From assembly GCA_034190875.2 (NCBI GenBank), contig CM067343.1, positions 63,642,976-63,706,975 on the forward strand: a DNA stretch of 64,000 nt, in the 5' to 3' direction. Made by a program: the position numbers and the translations under genes. The DNA is from Urechis unicinctus (Eukaryota > Annelida > Polychaeta > Xenopneusta > Urechidae). Positions 30,021 to 41,900 of the stretch are shown piece after piece (within the stretch, counting starts at the first letter, position 1; every line of letters starts with the position of its first letter). Below the pieces are notes generated by a model. The model saw only the letters and a program-made list of their open reading frames with translations, was not told the origin of the DNA and did not search any database.

Positions 30021-30255
30021 CATTTCATACACTTATGTTTTGATGTGATACGAATTATCAACTCTTAAATGTTACAAAAATATTTTCTACTGTGTTCGAT
30101 TAGAAGAATAATATACATTGTGTTAAGGAAAAGTTTTCAGTAGGTCCAAAATGAGGCATTTATCGGAAAAAATAATTTCGCGGACGTTTCATGGCCGTCA
30201 AGCGTTTCTAAAAATGGCGGCAGTCAGATGTGAAAACGAAGCCCCTCAGATTCCT

Positions 30256-30403
<148 letters not shown>

Positions 30404-31022
30404 GCTGTTATGATTAATATTTATAATGATCTTTAGTGCTATACAGGTTTGTCTATATATTATCTGACTGTAAACAAACTTGAACAAATATACCATCATC
30501 AGTGAAATGGCGATGCAAGGTTTCAATATCTCCCTGTGATTTTCCTTGATCATCACAGCCCTGTCCATTCCTCAGGACTATATAAATATATATCATATAG
30601 ATAGTGTGCCCATCAATATAACAAGGCACCATTTGCGGAGATCACCATGTTCGCTTAAAGTGAAATTTTGCTAGAACTGAGTACAGAAAAATTCACATCA
30701 AAATAACACAATAATAATATTGCGATATATTTCATAAACCATTATCATTTAAGCAGATGAGACTTCAAAAGAGTGTTCTACTCTTAGGATGAAAAGATTA
30801 TTGTGATTTCTAGTATTGTGATTATGAATGTCAGATTTTTGATTTATTAAGTTTATGTTATTGTAATATGAGGGTAGATTGTTGTGACAGTAATTATAAT
30901 CTGGACAGTGAAAATAGATCTTCAATTTTCACGATTTGTAGTTCTTTAAAAAGAGGATCAGTGTGAGCATTGTGGAAGCTGCAGGTAGTGATTCGAATGA
31001 TTTTTTTTTGAAGTTTTTCAAT

Positions 31023-33650
31023 TCATGTTGACCCCAAAGTAACAAGTTGTAGTTTAGATGTGGTAATATATGTGAGTTGTAGAGCAATTGTTAAATATCT
31101 AAGAGTGCTGAGGTGCTGATCGATGTTGAGACCCAGGAAGTTGAAATAGTGCACTTGTTTGATTTCTGTGTTATTTATAAGGATCTGGATCTTTGAATGG
31201 ATTTTTTGGGGTGGTTTATGAAAAATCATGAATTTGGTCTTGCTTGTGTTAAGGGACAACTTGTTGTGAATAAGCCAGTTTTTGACATTATTAAGTTCAT
31301 TGTTTAATGTGTCTATATTGTATGTAGAATTTGTTGAGTTGAGGGTGGTGGTAAGGATTGTATCATCTGCATATGTTATAACTTTGAATAAATTTGATGC
31401 ATTGCAGACGTCATTTACATATATCAAGAATAAAAGGGGCCCTAAGATTGTATCCCAGAGGCACTCCAGTTGTCAGGGCAAGGAGGTCAGACTGAGTGTC
31501 TTCCGTGTTTACATATTGTTTTATGTCTTGTAGATTAATATGCTACTGATGTTTGTGAATCGATAATAACTTAGTTTTGAAAGCAGCATATGTTATGATC
31601 TATTGTGTCGAAGGCTTTGCTGAGGTCTAGAAATATGCTGATTGGTAGCAAATTGTGGTCTAGGTCATTTCGTACAGATTCAATCAGTTCTACTGCTGCT
31701 AGTTCAGTGGAATGACCTTTTCTGAAACCATACTGGTTGTCATAAAATAAGTTATGGGTTTGGAAGTACTGATATATTTGTTGGAAAATATTTTTTTCAA
31801 ATATTTTTGATATGGATGGAAGAAGTGATATTGGGCGATAGTGATCAAATAAAATTTATCCCCTTTTTTAAAAATGAGAATGAATTTTGGCTGCCTTTAA
31901 GGATATGGGAAATTTATGCCTGTATTGAGGGTTTGGTTGATAATTATGGTAATTGGTTTGATGAGTGCTTGTTTGAGATGCTTCAAGAGATTTGTTGATA
32001 TGCTATCATATCCACAACTGCTTTTTCCTTTCAGGTTATTTACAACTTTTGACTCATTAAAATTTTTGAAATTGAAATTGTTCCGTTGATGCTCAGTTAA
32101 GTACAAAGTGAAATCCTCATTTAAAGATGGGTTTATATTTGTTGCTAAATTTGGGCCCAAATTTGTGAAAAATGAGTTAAATTTGTTTGCTACTTCAGTT
32201 TTATTGTTTATTTGTGTTCCATTATGTATGAAGTAATCAGGAAGTTTCTCATTTTTTCCACTTCGCGTTTTGTTTGATGATTTGCAGGGTTTACAATTTC
32301 GCGCCTCAGCATGGGGGGAGATGGGATCTTTGCCATGTTTTTTTCATGTCTGAGATTGAGTCTTTAAAGCATTTGCCATAATGTCTGGTTGTAGTTTCTT
32401 TTATTGTTTTTTTTCTATTTGTGATTGTTACTGGCTAGATTTTGTTTTATGTGTTAGTTATCGCATGGTCACGTGGGTGATATAGTGCAGTAGCTATCAC
32501 AATTTTGTGGTGTTTTGATTTTAGATTTATACAGTTTGTCTCGGTAGTGAATGAATTTGATTATACCATTTGTGATCCACCTGTTTTTCCTGTGCTTATG
32601 GTTGTTGAATCTAACATATTTATGAGGGAAATGTTTTTCATAACATGACTGAAGAATATTTTCTACAATATTGTAGTTTGCCTTTGGATCAGTTGTACCA
32701 TTTTGATTAATTTTGTCACAAATATTTGCTTGGTGGAGATAATTTAACATGTCCTCGACAGCTGTTTTCTTTTTTGAACTAATTTTGATAAATTTGGGGT
32801 TTTTATTTTTTGTTGTAGTTAATTTTATAGAGATGAAGTAGGGGTGGTGGTCAGAGAGTTTGTTCAACATAACACCAGCTGATGAATGAAGAGATGCTTT
32901 TGTTAATTTGTTAATTGTCAGAAGAAGTTGTCAATACGTGTACAACATGTGTTTGAGAATCTTGTTGGCAAAGTTATCGTGGAAGATATTTTTTTAATTT
33001 TATTTTAAGTAAATTGATATTGAAATCGCCAGAAAGTATGATTTCTTGTTTGTAATTTTCAAGTACTTTTATGGAAAATGAAATTTCACTTGTGAAAGTA
33101 TTATAGCTTTCCTCTAAATTGCGAGGGGATCTGTCCACGATTATGTTATTTGCTAGTGTGTCTCTATGAATTTCTATGAACTGAGATTCCCAGATCTCTG
33201 AGTGTATGCATATTTGTCTTGGTTGGTTATTGTATTTGTTTAGTCGATATATTATCAAGCCAACTTTGCTACCACAAGTTTTGCCATGAGGTATACATGT
33301 GTAACCAGGTAGCTGTATGAGAGACAAGTCATCTCCTTCTGTTATTCTACATTCTTGAAAACATAAGGCAGAGAATTCTATGTTGTGTGTTTTTAGTGTT
33401 TCAATGAATATTGTGATTTCAGAAAATTTAGCATTATAATTGAGTCAATATTAGAGTTGTAAATAGTAAATGAATCTTTTTGGGTAGCTAGGAATTCAAG
33501 TGCATGGTCATCATAGTATGGGGAGTGTCTTATAACTTGTATAACATTACTTTCATCATTTTCAACTTCAATGACATTTACCAGTTCGCAGAAAGAATTG
33601 TTTGAGAAGGAGATAACAAAATTGCAGTGTAAATAGGAGCATAGAATGAT
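31023..33650 (-). mobile_element. Decayed non-LTR retrotransposon (Jockey/CR1-like LINE)
   Basis: Read on the minus strand. An AP-endonuclease-like region around 33600-32970 holds LIQLPGYTCIPHGKTCGSKV and IILSGDFNINLLK, followed by SDHHPYF near 32855. Then comes a linker with KHRKNRWITNGIIKFIHYRD. Reverse transcriptase pieces follow: KGKSSCGYDSISTNLLKHL (about 32040), FLDLSKAFDTIDH (about 31640) and the catalytic YADD box in FKVITYADDTIL (about 31380), then NWLIHNKLSLNTSKTKFM and HYFNFLGLNID. Order and motifs fit a Jockey/CR1-type LINE. Multiple stops and frameshifts separate the blocks, and one break coincides with a hairpin-element fragment at 32459-32484. No intact product is possible. Confidence 0.85.
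32459..32484. mobile_element. Single arm of the CACGTG hairpin element in the LINE
   Basis: TTATCGCATGGTCACGTGGG followed by TGATAT matches one arm of the hairpin at 15573-15665. It lies inside the LINE endonuclease-RT linker and introduces a stop, so it arrived after the LINE or is a remnant of excision. Confidence 0.55.
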
Positions 33651-34637
33651 TAAACATCTAACACTGGCCATAAAACGACAATTTACCTCCAAAATCACCA
33701 GGGTAAAGGCAAGAAGTAACAATATTGTTAGCTACTGCTCTCGATGCAATGCTTGGAATGGGTCAGGGTTAGACACCAATGTTTGTCCGCTTGCCCGGGA
33801 CAAGTGATTTGTCATCTCGGACAAGTGTCTTGCCAAGTCAACACGTCATGCAGCTAAGCGATTAAATGGTATTTCATTTTTATGAAATCGAGTTAAATGG
33901 GACGATAGCATGCCTCCCCTCTGCACCTGTTTATGAATCCCCACACAGAGGTTCTTTTTTCATCGTCTGGCAAACAGTACCTCGGTCAGTTGTGCAATAC
34001 ATGATCGCACTGGTATTCTCACGCCGTTCCCACACTCGATGGCGTTAGGAACTGGGCAACTTTAATTATGTCCCTGTTGACTGCAATTAGGCAATTCTCT
34101 TGGGTGTGAATGGTTAATCGACATGGGCTACAGGGGTAGGCAAACTGAAATCCATCCTTGTCGCATCTGGGGGGAATTACTGGTCCCGTTTTGGCCCGGC
34201 ACCTCCGCAGACAGGTATAATTTAGAGTCATGAATTTTGGTTCCGGCTTATCTCCCTCTCCAAGACGGCAGCCCAGCACGCTACAGCAGCAGCGACAGCA
34301 GCAATAGCGACTACGAACTTTGCGGCGCTGTGAATTCTGCCTACAACTCTTGGAGATGGAGAAATCTGGGGTCGACGCCACACCACTATCGGGACTTCTG
34401 CCCCCGGGGCTTCTGAGTGAATGCAACGTGGCCTGCACGTAGCATAAAATTATTTTTGGAAAATTATTCCGATTGAAATATATATAATTAAAGACAACAA
34501 TAATTTTAAATGATAAAAGAAATTTTGAGAACATATCACATCACAACGTGTCTGCCACTTCGTAAGCACGTTGAAATTCGACGTCACGTAACAACCACGT
34601 TTACACAACGTGGCAGTAAGGTGTCATGTTTGCTGGG

Positions 34638-35803
34638 AAACATTGTTTCATGTCTCCGACTCTATCTCTTAAAAAATCGAGCAATCCAAAATTGGTGGCC
34701 AAACCCTTTTCAACCTCAACAAGAGTGACACGTTGTAGCTAAATTGACAAGTAAGTGGAGACCGCAAAAAATATGGCATAAGTTCTAAAGTGATGATTTT
34801 TCGCAAGAATAGAGGGGAGAGTATCCCTACGCGGTTAGCCCAACATGACGTCTGAGTAGACGTCTTACTATGTCTGAAAACGACACAATGTTATAAATTT
34901 TGAGATTGATTCAGACAACTACCAAACATACCCAAGTGATGGAGTTTTAGAAATGCAATGATGTTCACGGACAATTTTATCCCTTTGTGGCGGGGGATTT
35001 CATCCATGGTAATTAGTTATAGTTTTTTAAATTTGGAAGCGGTAGAAAGTCCGAAACAAAGCAACATGTTTGCTTTCAAGTTCAAGACCACGTACATCGC
35101 GCATGCTCAGAATGACGTGACCCATCGACGAATATTGCTTCCTGCGTCTGAACTCGATAAGATACAGAATGCGTCAACGTGCTTCACAACCTTAGCAGGG
35201 AGGCAATGCGGATGAGGCCCAGAAGAGCTGGTTGAATTTGATTTCTGTTGCTGCACCAACTGATATAGCAGAAGAAATGTGTTGTAAAACCAACTTGAAC
35301 TCTTCATTTTGAGAGGCATCTACAGCATCACAAGTCAAGTATTTCTCAATACCTTTAAAGTTATGGGTGTCCTGCGCAGACTTAGTTTCAATGTCCTGCA
35401 AATTTAAGATTGTCTCCATCCATTCATTTGTGGTTTAAAGCCCAATGATCTCATTTTTACTTGCTTCCAAATCCACCTGCAATCGTTTTATCGTATCATC
35501 GTCCTAGATAACGGGTTTCATATAGATGAATGTCAGGGGTCAGATTGATAAATGAACGAAAATTTACTTTATTTGACCCCAAGCGATCAGCCACGTAAGC
35601 GATCTTGAGTCGGCCGTGTGAAGGCAAGCTATAAATAGGGTTCCAATCAATTCAAAAAATGAACTTGACCAAAGTTTTCCATTATATTTGAATTACCCCC
35701 ATACATAGATGGATGTCAGGGGTCAGATTGATAAATGAACGAAAATCGACGACTCGCGATCAGCGGTGGTTGCGAGCGTGCGTAGTCAGGGCAAGGTTGA
35801 CAC
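34638..35803. other. Spacer with no confirmed gene
   Basis: Contains a minus-strand open stretch at 35195-35383 that follows an acceptor-like TTTGCAG and reads DIETKSAQDTHNFKGIEKYL onward. It looks protein-like but has no partner exon I could find. An ATGAATGTCAGGGGTCAGAT motif followed by TGATAAATGAACGAAAAT occurs twice (35527 and 35710), a local duplication. Confidence 0.4.
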
Positions 35804-36218
35804 GGGGCACTTGGATTTATCCTTGGTAAGGGTGTGTCGCGGGACCTCGAAAATCCGTACCAGTCGTACAAGGTGAAAATGGCAAAAAGCATACCCCGTA
35901 GTACAAGGTATTATGCGAATGTATAATCCGTTGTACAAGGTTAAAATGGCAAAAAAGCATACCCCGTCTTACAAGATATTATGCATTTGTATTGTCAACA
36001 ATCGATAGGAAATGTATATTCAACTCGTTATACAGGTGGGAAGAGAAAAACATACCCCATCGTTCAATACGAAGCCCCCGAAAAACCCTTCGTACAGATT
36101 GAAGCTGAAAAACATACCCCGTCGTACAAGTATGAGGCCCAATAAAACCCGTCGTACAAGTCGAGAGGCCGCGTGGCACATATATACTACCTCTATACAC
36201 TTAAGTGCCCCCCCCCCC
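35804..36218. mobile_element. GGGGCACTT-ended element with internal sub-repeats, copy 2
   Basis: The left end GGGGCACTTGG and right end CTTAAGTGCCCCC are inverted. Inside, CATACCCCGTAGTACAAGG, CATACCCCGTCTTACAAG and CATACCCCGTCGTACAAG sit between AAAATGGCAAAAA spacers. Both ends are present, so this copy best defines the family: about 415 bp, non-coding and internally repetitive. Confidence 0.7.
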
Positions 36219-36462
36219 ACCTCCGGGCTATTTTCAGAGACCGCAGCACCGCGTATCGACTGTAAGCCAGAAAAAACTTAATACTTTTGGTTTCCAAGCA
36301 GCTTACTAAGCAATCTCGTTACAAATATGGGTCTCTTTAACTGACCACAGAGGAAGACAAAATGAAAACTAATTGGCTTTATCATCCTCTTATGACTTCA
36401 CATTGCAAAGGGTCAGAGGTCAGTGAAAAGCAGCACAAGATAAACAGCATCAATACACACTA

Positions 36463-38989
36463 TTTATTGACCCCCTGTATTACCACAGTGAAGATGAAAG
36501 GTAAAGCTGTTCTACTCCATGCAAGCAAATTAGGCTAGGTTGTATTCACTTACACACCGTCAACATTAACAACATACGTCTCTTGTTCTCAAAACCTTAT
36601 CTTTAAAAGTTGCCCTGCCCACAATGTTGCAGTGGTTTCATGAGAAATAGTACGTTTTTTTTCTAACTTATTCTTTGAATGGACAATTTGTAACCTATCC
36701 TGTCTGACATGATATAATATATACTACATTGAATACTGTAAGTGAAGTGGGGAGTCTCACAAGAAGAACAGGAATACAGAAAGTCTTACTGAAATTGACG
36801 TGAATCAATTAAATGCATGCTTGTAAAAGCATAAAAATGTGCCGTACATGAAATGGTATATTTCTGATCAGCATAAAGACTGAAGTGTCACCATTCCAGG
36901 AACTATCATCACCAAATCATACACACCACAGCATGGCCACAAAAAAAAAAAAAAAACATCAATAAACTTGGTATTACTATCATTACACAACATTACCAGT
37001 TTATCCATCTGAAACAAGAAATGATATCAAATGAGTTGCAACCTCTAGTCACTTGACTAAGTTAAATGAAATAAACCTGGAAATGCACAGACATTGGATA
37101 TTTTACAAATATGAAACTGTTGTCTGTATACCTTACTTGTAAGAAGACTACAATAGCAATTACATAAAAGGGAATCGGAAGGCAGAGCACATATTACTTT
37201 CTAACAAGACTTTATAATTACTGGATGGTAACCAAAGAAAAATTGCAATATCATAAAGAACTGAGTCGAAAGACACTAAGTGTCACACATGGGCTCAGGG
37301 CAAAGCAGAAAACTACCACATCCTAATGTGCTTGTGTAGGTTAAGTGCACTCTAGGGTTGTTGGTTTCCTTCCTGAGAGGGACTTCTCATCCATACACCA
37401 ATCAGTCCTTATCTAGTGGTGATGCTATACTTAGTTCAACACATCAAACCTATGTTACCAGGACAAAAAAAAACCATATCTAATCCACAATGTTCAAAAC
37501 CGATCCAATTACGCTATAAAGAGAAAATATTACCAAATGAAAATATTTCCATTGAATTAAGCTTACATAGACAATATATTCTAGATACGATTGTCTATAC
37601 ACAGCCTCAGGGTAGAAATTGCATCATCCGAACAACACAAACACATCACATACACAGACACTAGCAATTGGCTATAAATCTGCGAGGCATACTTTGCCCT
37701 GAACTGCCAAGGTTACATGTACATAACATAATCAAATCACTGGGTCAGCAATCCATTCCCAGGAATTATGAGGAAAAAGAAACTATTTTTCTATCTATTT
37801 TTCGATAATTGACAACACAAAGAAAAGTACAGTGTAGAAGAAAGAAATTTAATCCTTCAAGTCTCCTCAACAACATTGTGGATGAAATAACCCTCATTAA
37901 AAAAGGCTGCACCTGGGCACCACAAGGGTGCTCCAAGGGCATTATAAACACCTTGGCAATCACCATATATCTAAATAGCTATGAATCAGCATACATATAT
38001 CATAAGTATATTTAATCATTCATCAAGCCTTTATAACAAAAACCTTTATCTGTAGCCAATGTAGTAACCGGTACTCAAACATTCACCATCACCTGACCAA
38101 CAGTGCAGGGCAAAAATCAATTCATTTACACATCATGACTATGAAAAGTTCTGTGTCTAAGCTATTAGGCACTCGGCCATAATTTACATGCATGAAAAAT
38201 ACAAGAAATTTATAACCCATCAGTGATAAATACTGCAATAATTATACAGATCAGTAAGATGAAGTGATCTACCCTGGCGCCACATATAGACAACATCCAG
38301 TCAGACATCCATACTACGTAGATGTTTAAAGATCAAACTAAAGGAAATACACCCCATTTTACCCACTTTTAAATTCTCCTTTGACCAACAGGGACCAATA
38401 TTATTTTACCCAATGAAAATTTAGATACAATGATCTTTTTGATCCACAAACACCCATGGTTTCTGCTTGACTTGGACAATAATCTTGCTGGTATGCTACG
38501 CAATACCAAAGAGATATTTTCCATTGCACTGTGAACACTGAGCATATTCAGCATCATGTTAATTGAAGTAGTGATCAATTGAAATATACCTCCCCTGGCT
38601 ATAGTGCCCCGGCTCATCCAAACAAAATCCAACTGTTAATACCCAGTTTCTTCACCAAATATAAATTGCAAACCTCAAATATCAGTACACATGACAACTA
38701 AAAATCAGTATAAAAATGTACAAAAATATCCATTCATTATGTGTCATTGTCTGCAGACGACAGCATGTTAGGTGTGGAGAGGCTGTGTTGAGCAGAAGAG
38801 ATCTTAGTCTTTATGACTAGTCTGTGGTCAGTGGCCACCTATAACCTCACATCCTCTACTCAGTGTTTAACACGCACCACCCACACAACTGGCATGGTCA
38901 CAGAGTCACTATCTCGTTTTTCCAGCCAGCTCTCCAGCTTAGAGGTGAGAAACAACTAGGCACTAGGTTTTTGCTTAATCCAAATTTCC
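36463..38989 (-). other. Probable 3' UTR of FAM120A
   Basis: About 2.5 kb downstream of the FAM120A stop (38990) with no other gene and no strong repeat. AATAAA on the minus strand (TTTATT on plus) at 36463-36468 is the first canonical signal I see; an ATTAAA near 38010 could end a shorter form. FAM120A has a long 3' UTR in vertebrates. The boundary is inferred. Confidence 0.35.
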
Positions 38990-41900
38990 TTAAGGAGATT
39001 CTTGTGCGTCTAATCCATTCAGAGGGAGAGGCGGGCTATCGCGCAATTTGTCAGTCGGTATAGTTTTAGCAGACATGATGATAACGGGCGGAACAGGAGA
39101 TTCCATCTGCTGTGCATCAGTGAAGATAGAGTTGTCATCAGGTTCTGGTTGAACCAGGTTTTCAGGGGATGTCGAGCTGAGTAAAGTCACTGAATCACTG
39201 CATAAAAAATAAGAAACTCATCTTTGGAAAATACAACACCCAACAAGAAAGACTATTCATTGACTATGAATTTCAGTGTGATATGTCACCACAACAAAGC
39301 GGCAATTCCAATAAAATTCAGACACTTCAACATTAAATGGTCATCTCAAAATAAGGTCAATTTGAACTATCATTACCTTTCCAAGATAAGCGCACACATA
39401 AAATCTTAAAAGAACTATGACAACATGCCAAACACAACCTCTGTGACTCAACATTTTCAGTAAAACAACTTACTCCTGTGGTGACTCAATTGTGCTTCCA
39501 CGGCCACGACCTCCACTGTGACCCCGTGTTCGCTCCTCCAGGGTGATTTGGGTCATGTCATGACCCCCACTTCCTGCTGACTGAGAACCTGTTCTGCGAC
39601 CTCGATTTTTATTCTGTCCACCATTGTAGAACTGATTGGCTGGTACCTTGAGAAGGAACAAAGACAAGCACCAGACTGAACCTGACTAGGACAATACTGA
39701 CAATGTCTGGTGGCATGCAAGCTACAATAAAGGCCTCTGACCAAATATAAATCCAAAAGGATATGTTACGAGCTCTACCTGATATGAGCGAGGTCCACTG
39801 CCGCGGGCCCGCGTGGACACTATGCCTCGAGAACCCCTGGAATAATATGGATAATAAGTGACCAGGCAATAACAAACAGATGAAGACACAATGATGAAAC
39901 AGGAGTATATACGGCATGGCATGTAATGTTGTACAGCATATATGAACTTTCTGTTGTTAAATATTCTTTTTCTCCCACCTTCGCTGGTCATCACCAATTA
40001 CGTTGCAGATGTGAGGGGGAGGGCCTTTACCACGCCCCTTACGCCGCCCACCACCTGATCCCATCATGTCATGGTAACCAGTATGCAGCCGATGCTGTGA
40101 CTGATGCTGCGACTGATGCTGCGACTGATGCTGCAACTGATGCTGCGACTGATGCTGCTGCCGACTGGCTCCCCAGTTGCCCACGACAACCCCAGCAATC
40201 TGTAGCTGACCTCCACGTCTTTCACTGGGTCCCTGACCTGCACCTCATATCAATAACAGGTCAGGTTATGTAAAGTGTCGCAAAACAGTGATAAACATGT
40301 GTATGCAATGAGGCCACTCAGTGTGGAATAAAGCATGTTATATTAAATTAACAAGCAGGCCTAAGCAAATGGTCAACCAGAGGGCATAGGATACTCAATC
40401 AAACACAAGGGTTCAATGAACAGCTCTTTGTATTTGAATGGCAGTTTTCATAGGATACATATCACAGTGTAAAGATCACTGGGACGGATCCATTAAGTGG
40501 ATCATTGCTCAGCAGCAGCAGCAGCAGGAGGAACCTCCAAATGTCCACCTCAGACACTCACCTAGCAGACCCCTACCCCTTCCAATCCCGCGACCATGTG
40601 ACATCTGCTGGGCAGCATAACCCCGCCCCCTGCCTGCCCCCACAGGTGCGCCAGCCGGGATGAAGTTGATATCACTGTACATTGGGGTGCGAGGCTGCTG
40701 GTGTTGCTGCTGCATGAAAGGGCCGTGCGGACGGGCAAACACCATCTCTGAAGAGTAGCCTTGGAGGATGGCTTTCCTCATTTGCTCAATCCTCATAGCC
40801 TGGTCATTCTGCCATACATAAATCAAGCATTATTAGAAAAATGACTGAGTCAATATATACAGCCTAATTATACCAGTGAATGTGCCTACAGATTATGGCA
40901 AAAACACAATATCCAGTCATAAAACATTTGTCATAGGTGGTCAACCACAGAATATCAATATGTCACCTTATCAGATATACTAGTCAAGAGGCTATACTAT
41001 GGCCTGCTACAAAATCAACAAGCATAACTGATAAACATAACTACCATAATGTGGAAGACCCCTTTTATATTCATGTGGAATAGAATACAGACACTTACTA
41101 GTAGGTAAGTAATTGTTCAGTAAAGCAGAATCAGACTTGAATGCACTGGTAAGCATGAAAGACTTGATGGAAACTTTGTTAGCAAATGAGGGCTTTTAAC
41201 CATAAAATTCATCATAAGACCAGTCTCGCAGTAAAACACCACCTAAAAATCACATGATGATACCCCAGAGCCAGAGTTAGCCTCGAGCCATAGGAGACCA
41301 GAGCCACAGAATGATGGAGCCTCATAACAGCCCAGAGCCTCATAACAACAGCCCAGAGCCTCATAACAACAGCCCAGAGCGTCATAACAGCCCAGAGCCA
41401 AATAACAATATCCCAGAGCCAAATAACAATATCCCTGAGTCAAATAACAATATCCCAGAGCCAAATAATGACAGCCCAGAGCCATAAAACAACAATGCAG
41501 AGCCACAAGACAACAGCCTAGAACCACATGACAGCCAAGCTCCATGTGAAACCAGAGCCAAAGACTGACTGCCCCAAGCCACGTGCGAGCTCAGAGCCAC
41601 ATCATAACAGCTCCAAGCCAAATGACATAAGAGCTCAGAGCCGTAAAAAGACTTGCACAACGAAATGACAGAATACTTACAAAGCCATCAGAGAGCTCCA
41701 TCAATGAAGCATGGTTGCTTGCTTTCAGGTACTTAAAATGAAACAGCTTGCCATCAAAGAAGAGCCAAGGTGAGCAGCAGTTCCAGGGGATGGGGGCACC
41801 AACAGCATCATTGACGAAGATAGCATGGTCGACACCACTCATGAAGAGGGAGGCTAGCTGCAGGGCACGAGGTTCTACCTTAGGCAGCTACGCACACACA

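Noticed and set aside
41243-41660. Leu/Gly/Tyr-rich minus-strand frames
   Set aside because: They come from the degenerate 20-bp repeat in an intron of FAM120A.
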